64,000 bases of DNA, from NCBI RefSeq assembly GCF_000385335.1, contig NZ_ARWA01000001.1:574081-638080 (forward strand), read 5' to 3'. Positions within the stretch are counted from its first letter, which is position 1. Each line of letters begins with the position of its first letter. Source of the stretch: Methyloferula stellata AR4 (lineage in GTDB: Bacteria; Pseudomonadota; Alphaproteobacteria; Rhizobiales; Beijerinckiaceae). The notes under the pieces were generated by a model. That model saw only the letters and a list, made by a program, of their open reading frames with translations. It was not told the DNA's origin and did not search any database. Positions 54,312-63,138 of this stretch are shown piece after piece. A program made the position numbers and the translations under genes.

Positions 54312-55271
54312 ATGACCACGCTGCTCTTCGCTGACACCTGCGCCGGCAAGCTCGACGAATCCGCCGCCAAGGCGCTGACCGCGGCCAAGGCGCTGGGCGA
54401 ACCCGTCCATGTGCTGATCATAGGCACAGACGTCACGGAAGCCGCCGAGGCCGCGGCCAAGCTCGACGGCATCGAGAAAGTGTTGGTGGCGGACGATCCG
54501 GTCTACGCCCATGCGCTCGCCGAACCTGCGGCCAAGCTGATCGCCGATCTCGCCAAGGCCTATGGCGCCGTGGTCTCGGGTTCGACGGCGACGGCGAAAA
54601 ACATCATGCCGCGCGTCGCGGCGCTGCTCGATGTCATGCAGGTTTCCGAGATCGTCAAGGTTCTGTCGCAAGACACGTTCGAGCGGCCGATCTATGCCGG
54701 CAATGCGATCCAGACCGTGCAGTCGCACGATGCCAAAAAAGTCATCACCGTGCGCACGGCAGCCTTCCAGGCGAGCGGCGAAGGCAGTCCAGTGCCGATC
54801 GAAAAGATCGCAGCCGAGATGATCGCCGGCCTTGGCGATCCGGCGCTTTCCACCTTCAAGGAGGAGAGACTCGAGGTCTCGGCCAGGCCGCCGCTTTCGG
54901 GGGCGAGAATCGTCATTTCCGGCGGCCGCGCGATGGAAAGTGCCGATAATTTCAAGAGTTTAATCGAGCCCGTCGCCGATAAACTGGGTGCCGCGATCGG
55001 CGCCTCGCGCGCCGCCGTCGATGCCGGCTATGCGCCGAACGACTGGCAGGTCGGGCAAACCGGCAAGATCGTCGCGCCGGATCTCTATATCGCCGTCGGT
55101 ATCGCAGGCGCGATCCAGCATCTCGCCGGCATGAAGGATTCGAAAGTCATCGTCGCGATCAACAAGGATGCCGAGGCTCCGATCTTCCAGGTCGCCGATT
55201 ACGGGCTTGTCGACGATCTCTTCACCGTTTTGCCCGCGCTTCGCGACGAACTCGCCAAACTTGGGCGGTAA
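54312..55271 (+). CDS. etfA: Electron transfer flavoprotein subunit alpha
   Basis: A 319-residue FAD-binding subunit of ETF. The C-terminal FAD domain shows [52 protein letters not shown] and [20 protein letters not shown], the usual signature. It starts immediately after the etfB stop. A short palindrome follows the stop (55273-55318), then the 3-hydroxybutyryl-CoA dehydrogenase gene. Confidence 0.97.
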   Translation: MTTLLFADTCAGKLDESAAKALTAAKALGEPVHVLIIGTDVTEAAEAAAKLDGIEKVLVADDPVYAHALAEPAAKLIADLAKAYGAVVSGSTATAKNIMPRVAALLDVMQVSEIVKVLSQDTFERPIYAGNAIQTVQSHDAKKVITVRTAAFQASGEGSPVPIEKIAAEMIAGLGDPALSTFKEERLEVSARPPLSGARIVISGGRAMESADNFKSLIEPVADKLGAAIGASRAAVDAGYAPNDWQVGQTGKIVAPDLYIAVGIAGAIQHLAGMKDSKVIVAINKDAEAPIFQVADYGLVDDLFTVLPALRDELAKLGR

Positions 55272-55272
55272 A

Positions 55273-55318
55273 GCATCGGACCGAAAAGTGCGAGGCGGTT
55301 TTCGGACGAATCCGATGC
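55273..55318. repeat. Short palindromic element after etfA (family R7)
   Basis: GCATCGGACCGAAAAGTGCG and GTTTTCGGACGAATCCGATGC form a near-perfect hairpin just after the etfA stop, without a U-tract. It may end the etfBA transcript. Confidence 0.55.
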
Positions 55319-55528
55319 GACTAAAAAGCCTTAAGGGCGCCGGACCAATTCGATATGAACGTCCGCTGCTCTCAGATCGCTTTCCTCCAAAGCCGTCGTG
55401 ATCTAAGTCATGGCGGCGAAATAAGACGTTCGGCCTATTTACTTTGCGGGTGAAATGGCTGCCAAAAGGCGTCGATCTAGTTCGAAATCCGCTTCGCCGA
55501 CAACGCGTTTATGAGATAGGTTCGGACG

Positions 55529-56413
55529 ATGGCCACATTGGATATTCATAAAGTCGGCGTCATCGGCGCCGGGCAGATGGGCTCAGGAATCGCCCAGGTC
55601 TGCGCTCAAGCGGGCATGGATGTCGTTCTCCAGGACATCAGCCAGGAGAAGGCGGACGCCGGTCTCGCCGCGGTTTCAAGCAGTCTCGCGAAGCAGGTCG
55701 AGCGTCAGCAGATCGACGAGGCGGCGCGCGCCGCCGCTCTGTCGCACATCAAAGCCGCGACCGATTATGCGAGCTTTGCCGATTGCGATCTCGTCATCGA
55801 GGCCGCGACGGAAAACGAAGAGCTTAAGCGCAAGATCTTTTCCGGCGTCTGCGCATCGCTGCGGCCCGATGCGATCCTCGCGACAAACACCTCGTCGATC
55901 TCGATCACCAGACTCGCCTCGGTGACCGACCGCGCCGAGCGGTTCATCGGCATTCACTTCATGAACCCCGTGCCGCGCATGCAGCTCGTCGAGCTGATCC
56001 GCGGGATCGCGACGGAGGATTCGACCTTCGAATCCGCCAAGGCACTCATCGCGCGGCTCGGCAAGGTGGTGACGGTCGCCGAGGATTTCCCGGCCTTCAT
56101 CGTCAACCGCATCCTGCTCACCATGATCAACGAGGCGGTCTATACGCTTTACGAGGGCGTCGGCTCGGTCGACGCGATCGATACGGCCATGCGGCTCGGC
56201 GCCAATCATCCGATGGGGCCCTTGCAGCTCGCCGATTTCATCGGCCTCGACACCGTGCTCTCCGTCATGCAGGTCCTTCACGAGGGCCTGGCTGATTCGA
56301 AATACAGGCCTTGCCCGCTGCTCGTAAAATATGTCGAGGCGGGCTGGCTCGGCCGCAAAGCCCAGCGCGGATTTTATGATTACCGCAGCGGGACCCCGGT
56401 TCCGACCCGCTGA
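55529..56413 (+). CDS. 3-hydroxybutyryl-CoA dehydrogenase
   Basis: A 294-residue NAD(P)-dependent enzyme interconverting 3-hydroxybutyryl-CoA and acetoacetyl-CoA. Motifs are KVGVIGAGQMGSGIAQVCA, SSISITRLASVTDRAERFIG, the catalytic histidine in FIGIHFMNPVPRMQLVELI and VVTVAEDFPAFIVNRIL. Length matches the single-function Hbd/PaaH type. It follows etfBA in the same direction, an arrangement known in alphaproteobacteria. Likely roles are in butyryl/poly-hydroxybutyrate or ethylmalonyl-CoA-type metabolism. Confidence 0.94.
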   Translation: MATLDIHKVGVIGAGQMGSGIAQVCAQAGMDVVLQDISQEKADAGLAAVSSSLAKQVERQQIDEAARAAALSHIKAATDYASFADCDLVIEAATENEELKRKIFSGVCASLRPDAILATNTSSISITRLASVTDRAERFIGIHFMNPVPRMQLVELIRGIATEDSTFESAKALIARLGKVVTVAEDFPAFIVNRILLTMINEAVYTLYEGVGSVDAIDTAMRLGANHPMGPLQLADFIGLDTVLSVMQVLHEGLADSKYRPCPLLVKYVEAGWLGRKAQRGFYDYRSGTPVPTR

Positions 56414-56532
56414 TTCGGGCATTTGCGCGGCCCGAGCCGCCCCGAGCCCCTTCCACGTCCTTGTTCCCCTGCGACAATCTGGCCTTCACAAGAGGGTCAC
56501 GAGATTCTATAGAATGGCGCCAGCAAGGTAAC

Positions 56533-56554
56533 CGGGCCCAATAGCTAGGGCCCG
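56533..56554 (+). promoter_or_regulatory. Hairpin directly before the HNH gene ribosome site
   Basis: Arms CGGGCCC (56533-56539) and GGGCCCG (56548-56554) with an 8-base loop end just before CAGGAACGGG and the GTG start at 56565. It could influence translation or be the end of the upstream transcript. Confidence 0.35.
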
Positions 56555-56564
56555 CAGGAACGGG

Positions 56565-57143
56565 GTGCCGGATTTGACGGTTCACTTCCAGCCTACGGTG
56601 TCGCCGGAAGCGTGTCCGGCACTCGTGCTCAACGCCGACTTCCGGCCTCTGAGCTACTATCCTCTGTCTCTATGGTCCTGGCAGGATGCGATCAAAGCGG
56701 TTTTCCTCGACCGTGTGAACATCGTGTCCCAATACGACAAGACGGTTCGAAGTCCGAGCTTCGAAATGCGGTTGCCGTCAGTCGTATCCTTGAAGACCTA
56801 CATAAAACCGTCCCGCCATCCCGCCTTCACGCGGTTCAACGTTTTCCTCCGGGATCGCTTCACCTGCCAATATTGCGGGGCGCGCGAGGAACTCACATTC
56901 GATCATGTCGTGCCGCGTTCGAAGGGCGGCACCACCACCTGGGAAAATGTCGTCGCAGCCTGTTCGTGCTGCAACCTGCGCAAAAGCGACCGGCTTCCCG
57001 ATGTGGCGCGCATGTGGCCGGCCAAAATGCCCTATCAGCCGACGATTAGCGATCTGCATCAAAACGGCCGCCACTTCCCGCCGAATTATCTGCACGAAAG
57101 CTGGATGGATTACCTTTATTGGGATTCCGTGCTGGAGCCGTAA
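56565..57143 (+). CDS. HNH endonuclease
   Basis: A 192-residue protein with an HNH nuclease domain near its centre: the zinc cysteines in FTCQYCGAREEL and CSCCNLRK and the catalytic LTFDHVVPRSKGGTTTWENV. The N-terminal part (VLNADFRPLSYYPLSLWSW) and C-terminal part (FPPNYLHESWMDYLYWD) are conserved in the large, non-mobile alphaproteobacterial family. GTG 56565 is used. No restriction-modification or mobile gene is nearby; the function, perhaps in DNA repair, is unknown. Confidence 0.92.
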   Translation: MPDLTVHFQPTVSPEACPALVLNADFRPLSYYPLSLWSWQDAIKAVFLDRVNIVSQYDKTVRSPSFEMRLPSVVSLKTYIKPSRHPAFTRFNVFLRDRFTCQYCGAREELTFDHVVPRSKGGTTTWENVVAACSCCNLRKSDRLPDVARMWPAKMPYQPTISDLHQNGRHFPPNYLHESWMDYLYWDSVLEP

Positions 57144-57267
57144 GACGGATGGAAGCAACCACCCGTCGCACTTTTGCGTGAAAGCATTTGCTTAGCTGGA
57201 CTTCATCTTCCGATTTCATCGCCGCGGCTTAAATAGACCGTAGCATCTGCGATTGCGGGAGAACGGC

Positions 57268-57954
57268 ATGATTGAACTCTATTATTGGACCACCCCCAAC
57301 GGCCACAAGATCACGATGTTTCTTGAAGAGGCAGGCCTCGATTACGAGATTCATCCGGTCAATATCGGCAGGGGCGAGCAGTTTACGCCGGAGTTTCTCG
57401 CGATCGCCCCCAACAATCGCATGCCCGCGATCATCGATCGCAATCCAGCCGACGGCGGCGAACCGATCCCGGTCTTCGAATCGGGCGCCATCCTGCTTTA
57501 TCTCGCCGACAAGACGCGCTCCTTCATTCCGCAGGACATACGCGGCCGTGTGGCGGCGCTCGAATGGCTCTTCTGGCAGATGGGCGGCCTTGGCCCCATG
57601 GCTGGCCAGAACCATCATTTCTCGCAATATGCGCCGGAAAAGATTCCCTATGCGATCAATCGCTATGTGAACGAGACGAACAGGCTCTATGGCGTGATGA
57701 ACAAGCGCCTCGCGAAAGAGAGTTTTCTCGCCGGCGATTATTCGATCGCGGATATGGCGGCCTATCCCTGGATCGTGCCTTACGAGAAACAGGGCCAGAA
57801 GTTAGAGGATTTTCCGCATTTGAAGCGCTGGTTCGAGGCAATTGCCGCGCGGCCCGCGACGCAGCGCGCCTATGCCAAGGCTGAAGAGATCAATCCGGCG
57901 CAGCCGCCGATGGACGACGAGGCAAAGAAGGTCCTGTTCGGGCAGAAAGCGTAA
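57268..57954 (+). CDS. Glutathione S-transferase family protein
   Basis: A 228-residue soluble protein. The N-terminal thioredoxin-like domain starts MIELYYWTTPNGHKITMFLE, with NNRMPAIIDRNP and FESGAILLYLADKT (glutathione-binding), and the C-terminal helical domain has FLAGDYSIADMAAYPWIV. The N-terminus resembles the GST/YghU (disulfide-bond reductase) subgroup. Start at ATG 57268, with GGGAGA upstream. Probably a detoxification or redox enzyme; substrate unknown. A repeat follows. Confidence 0.92.
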   Translation: MIELYYWTTPNGHKITMFLEEAGLDYEIHPVNIGRGEQFTPEFLAIAPNNRMPAIIDRNPADGGEPIPVFESGAILLYLADKTRSFIPQDIRGRVAALEWLFWQMGGLGPMAGQNHHFSQYAPEKIPYAINRYVNETNRLYGVMNKRLAKESFLAGDYSIADMAAYPWIVPYEKQGQKLEDFPHLKRWFEAIAARPATQRAYAKAEEINPAQPPMDDEAKKVLFGQKA

Positions 57955-57966
57955 CGCAATGATTGA

Positions 57967-58051
57967 CCGTCATTGCGAGGAGCACAGCGACGAAGCAATC
58001 CATATTATCCGAGTGACGATCTGGATTGCTTCGCTTTGCTCGCAATGACGG
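57967..58051. repeat. Intergenic palindromic repeat (family R5)
   Basis: CCGTCATTGCGAGGAGCACA on the left and TTTGCTCGCAATGACGG on the right pair with each other, with GACGAAGCAATCCA and TGGATTGCTTCG inside. Second copy at 32395-32484. Located between convergent genes. Confidence 0.75.
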
Positions 58052-58062
58052 TCCCCTGATTG

Positions 58063-59388
58063 CTAATTCAGCAGCGGGCTCCAGGCCGGATCCGACGCAT
58101 AGGACGGCGTCGGCACCTGAAATTCCTGGCGTCCGAAAATATCGCACATGAAAATCTTCGCCCCCGATTGGCCGCCGGGATCGCGGAAGAACATTAAGAA
58201 AAGCCCGTTCGGCGCCCAGGTCGGCCCTTCATTGTGAAAGCCTTCGGTCAGGATGCGCTCGCCCGAGCCATCCGGCTTCATCACGCCGATTGCAAAGGCA
58301 CCGGCCTTCTGCCGCGTGAAGGCGATGTAATCGCCTTTCGGCGACCACACCGGCGTCGAATAATGACCGTCGCCGAAGGAAAGGCGCTTCGCGCCACCGC
58401 CGCCGGCCGACATCACATAGACCTGCTGCGAGCCGCCGCGATCCGATTCGAAGACGATCTGCGACCCGTCGGGCGAATAGGACGGCGATGTGTCGATCGC
58501 CGAGGAATCCGAAATCCGCGTCGTCGTGCGCGAACGCAGATCCATCGTATAAAGATTCGACGACGAGCCCTGCGCGAGCGACATCACGATCTTTTGTCCA
58601 TCGGGGGAGAAGCGCGGCGAAAAGGTCATGCCCGGAAAATTGCCGACCACTTCGCGCTGGCCCGTCTCTATATTGAGAAGCAGCACTTTCGGGTCAGAGG
58701 TGCCGAAGGACATATAGGTTACGTCCTGCGACGACGGCGAGAAGCGCGGCGTCACCACGAGATCGTCGCCACGCGTCAGATAGCGCACATTGGCGCCGTC
58801 TTGATCCATAATGGCCAATCTCTTGCGGCGATGTTCGGCCGGCCCGGTCTCGTCGATGAAGACGACGCGCGAATCGAAAAAGCCCTTCTCCCCGGTGATG
58901 CGCGAGAAGATCGCATCGGCGATGATATGCGCCACGCGGCGCGAATTATTCGGATCCGTGACATATTGCTGGCCCGCGACCTGGGCGCCGGTCGAGACGT
59001 CCCAAAGCCGGAATTCGCTTTGCGAGCGTCCATCGCCGCTGCGCCCCGCCCGCCCCGTTACAACGAATTGCGCATTGATCCCGCGCCAGCCATCCATATG
59101 CGGCGGCTGATCGGGATTGCTGATCCGTTCCGGGAAACTGCCGGGGTCGAGCGGTACGAGAAAGACCGAGCGCTTGAAATTATCGGTGATGATCGATGTG
59201 AGTTGCGCCGCATTGCCCGACTCGCCGCCGAAATCCGTGACGGCGACCGAGACCGGCTTGAACTGGCTACCTGGCCGCACATCGAGATAGCGGTCCTGCG
59301 CATAGGCCGGAAAGCCCGGCGCGAGCGCCGTGCCAAGCAGCAATCCCGCAGCGGAACGGCGCGTAAGAGTAAAGACCATTTCGTTCAT
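58063..59388 (-). CDS. tolB: Tol-Pal system periplasmic beta-propeller protein TolB
   Basis: A 441-residue periplasmic protein linking TolA and Pal in the envelope-constricting Tol-Pal complex. A signal peptide (AYA-QD) precedes an N-terminal alpha/beta domain and a six-bladed propeller with repeated TPRFSPDG-like repeats such as [20 protein letters not shown] and [12 protein letters not shown]. The start at ATG 59388 is used; AAGGAC lies just upstream. It follows tolA by 204 bases, containing an R6 repeat, so a separate promoter is possible. No pal gene is seen downstream in the window. Confidence 0.95.
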   Translation of the reverse strand: MNEMVFTLTRRSAAGLLLGTALAPGFPAYAQDRYLDVRPGSQFKPVSVAVTDFGGESGNAAQLTSIITDNFKRSVFLVPLDPGSFPERISNPDQPPHMDGWRGINAQFVVTGRAGRSGDGRSQSEFRLWDVSTGAQVAGQQYVTDPNNSRRVAHIIADAIFSRITGEKGFFDSRVVFIDETGPAEHRRKRLAIMDQDGANVRYLTRGDDLVVTPRFSPSSQDVTYMSFGTSDPKVLLLNIETGQREVVGNFPGMTFSPRFSPDGQKIVMSLAQGSSSNLYTMDLRSRTTTRISDSSAIDTSPSYSPDGSQIVFESDRGGSQQVYVMSAGGGGAKRLSFGDGHYSTPVWSPKGDYIAFTRQKAGAFAIGVMKPDGSGERILTEGFHNEGPTWAPNGLFLMFFRDPGGQSGAKIFMCDIFGRQEFQVPTPSYASDPAWSPLLN

Positions 59389-59446
59389 GTCCTTGGCTCG
59401 GGAGCAGTTGAGATCAGGCCGAAGGGAGGGCGGTGGCAGCCAGCAG

Positions 59447-59555
59447 GGCGGGATGCGAAAAAGTGGATATTGGCTTTTCGCATAAATTCCGCTCTGAATT
59501 ATCGGACTCGATCACGATGATTTCGCATCGATTCGACCCGAAATCATCGTGATCT
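59447..59555. repeat. Intergenic repeat (family R6)
   Basis: The stretch GGCGGGATGCGAAAAAGTGG ... GATTTCGCATCGATTC and GACCCGAAATCATCGTGATC closely parallels 13823-13975. It lies between tolA and tolB. Confidence 0.65.
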
Positions 59556-59592
59556 AGCCTGCAAGGAAATCGGCCGGCACTATGCAATTGCA

Positions 59593-60627
59593 TCATGACA
59601 TTTCATCGGGGTCGAAGCGCACGATCCTGCCTTTCCACTGGTCGTAGAAAGGCTGATAGATCGCTGGAATATGCAGCGGATTGCAGCGCCTTATCGCCCG
59701 CAACGCGCTGTCGGCAAGATTGCGCATCGCCGGATCGGATGGCGGGTTCAACAGAGCCGGCTGGCCGATCAAAGTGCCGTCCTGAGCATATTGCACGCGC
59801 ACTTCCGGCACATATTTCTGCTGGCCGGCAAGGCCGATATAACTCCAGCATTGCTTATATTGATCCTGGAGAAGCGCATCCAGCTGACCCCAGAGCGACG
59901 GCGACATTTTGGCGGCGTTCGCATTGGCCGCGCCGAGCGACGCCACCTGTTGAAGCTGCGCACCCGTCGAAGCCTTGCGTTGCGCCGCCTCCTTGCTCAA
60001 CAAGCGGTTGATGTCGGCCACGTCGAACTTGTGCGCTTCCGCCTCCTCGCCCGATTTCGGCTTGGATTGCGCCTTGTCCGGCTGCTTCGGCTGCTCCTTC
60101 TGCTTTTGCTGTTCAAGAAGCTTGGCCAATTGATCCGGCTTGAACTCCGGCTTTTTCGGCTCTTCCTTCGGCGGCTCGGGCCGCGGCGGCGGCTTTGGCA
60201 CCACGGCTTCGGCATCCACCTCCGGCGGCTTCTCCTCCGGCCGCGGCGGCGGAACCGGCGCCGGCTTCACCGGCTCGGCTTTGGCCTCGGCTGGTTTCGG
60301 CGGCTCGCCCTCGCCGGGATCGGCCTCATGCTTCATGGGCGGCGGCGGGGTTGGAATGTCGCGCTTGGCTTCGGCAACCGGCGGCAGCGGCTTGGTCTCG
60401 GTGATCTCTGCGACCTTATCGGCCCGTGGCAGCGGTTTCACCTCCTTCGCCGTCTTGTCGCCCTTCATGACCTCATTGAATTGCTGGTCGCTCACCGTTT
60501 CGATCGAGACCGACTCCTGCGCATCGTCGAATTTCCGGGTCTGAGCGAAACTCAGCAAAGTCGCAACCAGCAGCGCCGCGTGGGCGGAGCCGGATAAGAC
60601 ATAGCCGGGACGATTCGATAGCGACAT
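59593..60627 (-). CDS. tolA: TolA-like protein of the Tol-Pal system
   Basis: A 344-residue protein with one N-terminal membrane helix (about 10-30), a long Pro/Lys/Glu-rich middle region (about 60-200; PPPRPEEKPPEV, KPPPRPEPPKEEP) and a C-terminal domain with CWSYIGLAGQQKYVPEVRVQ and LRAIRRCNPLHIP, typical of TolA/TonB C-terminal folds. It spans the periplasm and binds TolQR and TolB. Gene order tolQ-tolR-tolA-tolB is preserved. tolR ends six bases upstream. Confidence 0.9.
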   Translation of the reverse strand: MSLSNRPGYVLSGSAHAALLVATLLSFAQTRKFDDAQESVSIETVSDQQFNEVMKGDKTAKEVKPLPRADKVAEITETKPLPPVAEAKRDIPTPPPPMKHEADPGEGEPPKPAEAKAEPVKPAPVPPPRPEEKPPEVDAEAVVPKPPPRPEPPKEEPKKPEFKPDQLAKLLEQQKQKEQPKQPDKAQSKPKSGEEAEAHKFDVADINRLLSKEAAQRKASTGAQLQQVASLGAANANAAKMSPSLWGQLDALLQDQYKQCWSYIGLAGQQKYVPEVRVQYAQDGTLIGQPALLNPPSDPAMRNLADSALRAIRRCNPLHIPAIYQPFYDQWKGRIVRFDPDEMS

Positions 60628-60633
60628 GTCGGT

Positions 60634-61083
60634 TCAGTTCTTGCTCGGGTCCGTGACCAAAGCGACCTTCTTGTAGCCGGCACCCGTGATGATCGTCATG
60701 ACCTCGGCGACACGGCCGTAATTCACATTGCTGGCGCCGCGCACATAGATGCGTTCGTCGTATCCGTTCTTGGCGGCATCCTTCAATCTATCGGCCAGTT
60801 GTTCGACGGGGACGGGTTTGTCCATGAGATAGACCATGCCCTTGTCGTCAACGGCGACGGCCAGGGGCTGATGATCGACATTGAGTGCCGCCGCTTTGGT
60901 GTGCGGCAGATCGATCGGAACGCCGGTTGCGAGCAAAGGGGCCGCGACCATGAAAATGATGAGCAGGACGAGCATGACGTCGATGAAGGGCGTCATATTG
61001 ATATCGGCCATGGCGCCGTAGCGCGGGACGCCGCGGCGTCTGCGTCCCCCTTTGCGACCTCCGGCAGCTGCCGTCATGCCCAT
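60634..61083 (-). CDS. tolR: TolR, ExbD/TolR family protein
   Basis: A 149-residue protein with a basic N-terminus, one membrane helix (about 27-50, with the essential aspartate in DINMTPFIDVMLVLLIIFMV) and a periplasmic domain (GASNVNYGRVAEVMTIITGAGY). It forms the proton-driven motor with TolQ that energises TolA. Start ATG 61083. Close spacing to tolA (6 bases) and tolQ (24 bases). Confidence 0.96.
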   Translation of the reverse strand: MGMTAAAGGRKGGRRRRGVPRYGAMADINMTPFIDVMLVLLIIFMVAAPLLATGVPIDLPHTKAAALNVDHQPLAVAVDDKGMVYLMDKPVPVEQLADRLKDAAKNGYDERIYVRGASNVNYGRVAEVMTIITGAGYKKVALVTDPSKN

Positions 61084-61107
61084 ATGTATTACCCCCGAGC
61101 TATGAGA

Positions 61108-61836
61108 TCAGGCCGCTCTTTCGCGGACCGCGTGCTGATCGATCTGACGTGACAGGATCGACGAGAATTCATCGGCGAAGCCTTCGAGCCGCGCCTGCTT
61201 CTTTGCGACGTCGCCTTGCAGCTTGTTATAGGCGATCAAGGCCGGGATGGCCGCGAAAAGCCCGATGGCAGTTGCAAACAAAGCTTCTGCAATACCCGGC
61301 GCCACGACGGCGAGCGAGGTGTTGCGCGAGGCGGCGATCGAGCGGAAGGCCGTCATGATGCCCCAGACCGTTCCAAACAGGCCGACAAAGGGGCCGGCGG
61401 AAGCAACCGTCGCCAGAACCAGGAGGTTGGATTCAAGCTTTTCGACCTCGCGCGCGATCGAAACGTCGAGGACTTTTTCGATACGCGCCTGAAGCCCCAT
61501 GAAGGACGAGGCGGCAGTCTGGAACGAACGTTTCCATTCGCGCATCGCCGCGACGAACAAGGTCGCCATGCCGCTCGTCGGTTGCGAAGAGAGACTGGTG
61601 TAGAGCTCCTCGAGCGAGGTGCCCGACCAGAAGACCTGTTCGAACCGGTCCATCTCGCGCTGTGTCTTGGAAAAGAGGATCGCCTTATTGACGATGATCG
61701 CCCAGCACCAGACGGAGGCGCCGAGAAGGCCCAGCATCACCAGTTTGACGACGAAATGCGCCGACCAGAACATGCCAATCAGGGTGACCTCGGCGACCGG
61801 CGCGAGATCAGGCGAGGCTAAATCTGTGGGGTTCAT
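61108..61836 (-). CDS. tolQ: TolQ, MotA/TolQ/ExbB proton channel family protein
   Basis: A 242-residue inner-membrane protein with three helices. The family segment LVLATVASAGPFVGLFGTVW with GIMTAF, and GIAEALFATAIGLFAAIPALIAYN, form the channel with TolR. Start MNPTDLASPDLAPVAEVTLIG. First gene of the visible tolQRAB unit. ybgC, normally directly upstream, is instead about 1.3 kb away beyond two inserted units. Confidence 0.96.
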   Translation of the reverse strand: MNPTDLASPDLAPVAEVTLIGMFWSAHFVVKLVMLGLLGASVWCWAIIVNKAILFSKTQREMDRFEQVFWSGTSLEELYTSLSSQPTSGMATLFVAAMREWKRSFQTAASSFMGLQARIEKVLDVSIAREVEKLESNLLVLATVASAGPFVGLFGTVWGIMTAFRSIAASRNTSLAVVAPGIAEALFATAIGLFAAIPALIAYNKLQGDVAKKQARLEGFADEFSSILSRQIDQHAVRERAA

Positions 61837-62106
61837 CAGGATCGTCCTTCAGAAAATGGGCGCGGTTTTTCAGGCAAAAATTTCAGGATCAACTGTCCTT
61901 ACCTGGAAATCCGTCATTTGTGGGGCTCAGGCAGCGGTTCGACCGCTCAAACCCTCGCCATGAAGTTAAGCCTCCAGCAAGGTTAAGGAGAGGTTTAGAA
62001 TAGCATGGATTGGCTGCAAACACCTGCCTAGCTGGAGCGTCACAGTGACGGTTTATTCAGCCATCTGAGAGAAGATGATCGGGAGCGGGCGCGAAAAGGA
62101 GCCAAG

Positions 62107-62280
62107 GTGAGCCACGACCATCATCATCATCGCGAGAGGTCAAAGCCCGCCGCATCCTCCCCCGATTGGCGGCGCATTCATCATTCGCCGTTGTTTTGGG
62201 TCGGCGTGGTTTTATTTCTGGCCGCGATCTCGATCTATGTTCTGACCAACGATCTGTCGTGGCGGCCGCGGGCGCAATGA
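62107..62280 (+). CDS. Small single-pass membrane protein
   Basis: A 57-residue protein starting at GTG 62107, with an excellent AAGGAG five bases upstream. The N-terminus begins SHDHHHHRERSKPAASSPDW, with a histidine cluster, then RIHHSPLFW and a membrane helix VGVVLFLAAISIYVLTNDL, ending SWRPRAQ. Similar short membrane proteins occur in other Hyphomicrobiales near tol genes (recollection, not verified). The function is unknown; the histidines may bind metal ions. Confidence 0.75.
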   Translation: MSHDHHHHRERSKPAASSPDWRRIHHSPLFWVGVVLFLAAISIYVLTNDLSWRPRAQ

Positions 62281-62299
62281 AATGCCGATGGCCAAAGCC

Positions 62300-62803
62300 C
62301 TAATCCATTGAGCCCTTTTTGGCGGTGCCAAGCGATAAATACAAAGTATCGGGAGAACTCGTCAAAGACCTAAATCCTTCGTGCCGATAGAAAGCAACGG
62401 CCTTTTCTGTCTTGGCTTTGACAATGATCGCGAAGGCCTTCGTGTCGCGATTGAGAGCACGCAGCGCAGCGTCAGCAAGCAAAATGCTTCCGAGTCCGTT
62501 ACCATGAAAGCGCTGATCGACTGCGAGACGCCCGACAAGAGCTGCCGGCAAAATCGGATATCGCGGCAAACGTTTTAGAACTTCGAGCGGCAAATCACCC
62601 GCTAGCACGCTGGTTGCGGCAAGCGTGTAATAGCCCGCAACTGCGCGTGTCGCGGTTTCGACTGCAACGAAACAGCTCGCCATAAGGCGTTTGACATCCT
62701 GCGAGGCTAATTCGCGGAGGTACCGATCGAGTGGTTCGACTCCGCAAGAGAAGGCCGAACGATCATGAGCACCAAGGGGATCGATGACGAACTTGCCCGT
62801 CAC
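62300..62803 (-). CDS. GNAT-family N-acetyltransferase, TacT-like toxin
   Basis: A 167-residue GNAT acetyltransferase. FSCGVEPLDRYLRELASQD at the start and VAGYYTLAATSVLAGDLP are typical of TacT/AtaT-type toxins, which acetylate charged tRNAs; the acetyl-CoA site is in RFHGNGLGSILLADALR-like FHGNGLGSILLADAALRAL. The upstream gene encodes a DUF1778 antitoxin with a four-base overlap (ATGA at 62800-62803), the normal order for such a pair. Toxicity here is inference. Confidence 0.9.
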   Translation of the reverse strand: MTGKFVIDPLGAHDRSAFSCGVEPLDRYLRELASQDVKRLMASCFVAVETATRAVAGYYTLAATSVLAGDLPLEVLKRLPRYPILPAALVGRLAVDQRFHGNGLGSILLADAALRALNRDTKAFAIIVKAKTEKAVAFYRHEGFRSLTSSPDTLYLSLGTAKKGSMD

Positions 62804-63087
62804 CGCGCCCCTTTGATCAATTCACGGTGGCGCCGAAAAGCGCGGCGGAGCGCGGGGGTCGGTTCCGGCGGATTGAGGATCGCTTCGGCAAAGGCCCGCT
62901 GATCCTCGACCGAGAGACGGATGATCTGGGTCTCCTCGATCGTACGATTGGCGGCCTCCTGCGCGGCCGTGACAACGAAGTCGCTCACGCTGCGGCCCTG
63001 GATTTCAGCAGCGCGTTTGACGACTGCGAGCGCCTCGGGGGTGATGCGGGCTTCGATACGCGCCGTGCGGTTTTGTTCTTGAGCCAT
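62800..63087 (-). CDS. DUF1778 antitoxin, TacA-like
   Basis: A 95-residue DNA-binding antitoxin with a ribbon-helix-helix N-terminal domain (TARIEARITPEALAVVKRAA) and a C-terminal part that would neutralise the acetyltransferase (DQRAFAEAILNPPEPTPALR). AGGAGAAG lies before ATG 63087. Its promoter (63105-63133) has a dyad between the -35 and -10 elements, as expected for autorepression by the complex. The 3' end overlaps the toxin gene. Confidence 0.92.
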   Translation of the reverse strand: MAQEQNRTARIEARITPEALAVVKRAAEIQGRSVSDFVVTAAQEAANRTIEETQIIRLSVEDQRAFAEAILNPPEPTPALRRAFRRHRELIKGAR

Positions 63088-63104
63088 GGTCTTCTCCTGG
63101 CCAA

Positions 63105-63133
63105 AATGTACGGTAAATACCCTGACATTACAA
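63105..63133 (-). promoter_or_regulatory. Promoter and operator-like dyad of the toxin-antitoxin pair
   Basis: On the minus strand TTGTAA (63133-63128) and TACATT (63110-63105) are 17 bases apart. The spacer holds the dyad GGTATTTACC, flanked by ATGTCAG and GTACAT. An operator over the promoter fits antitoxin autorepression. Confidence 0.55.
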
Positions 63134-63138
63134 GGGCC

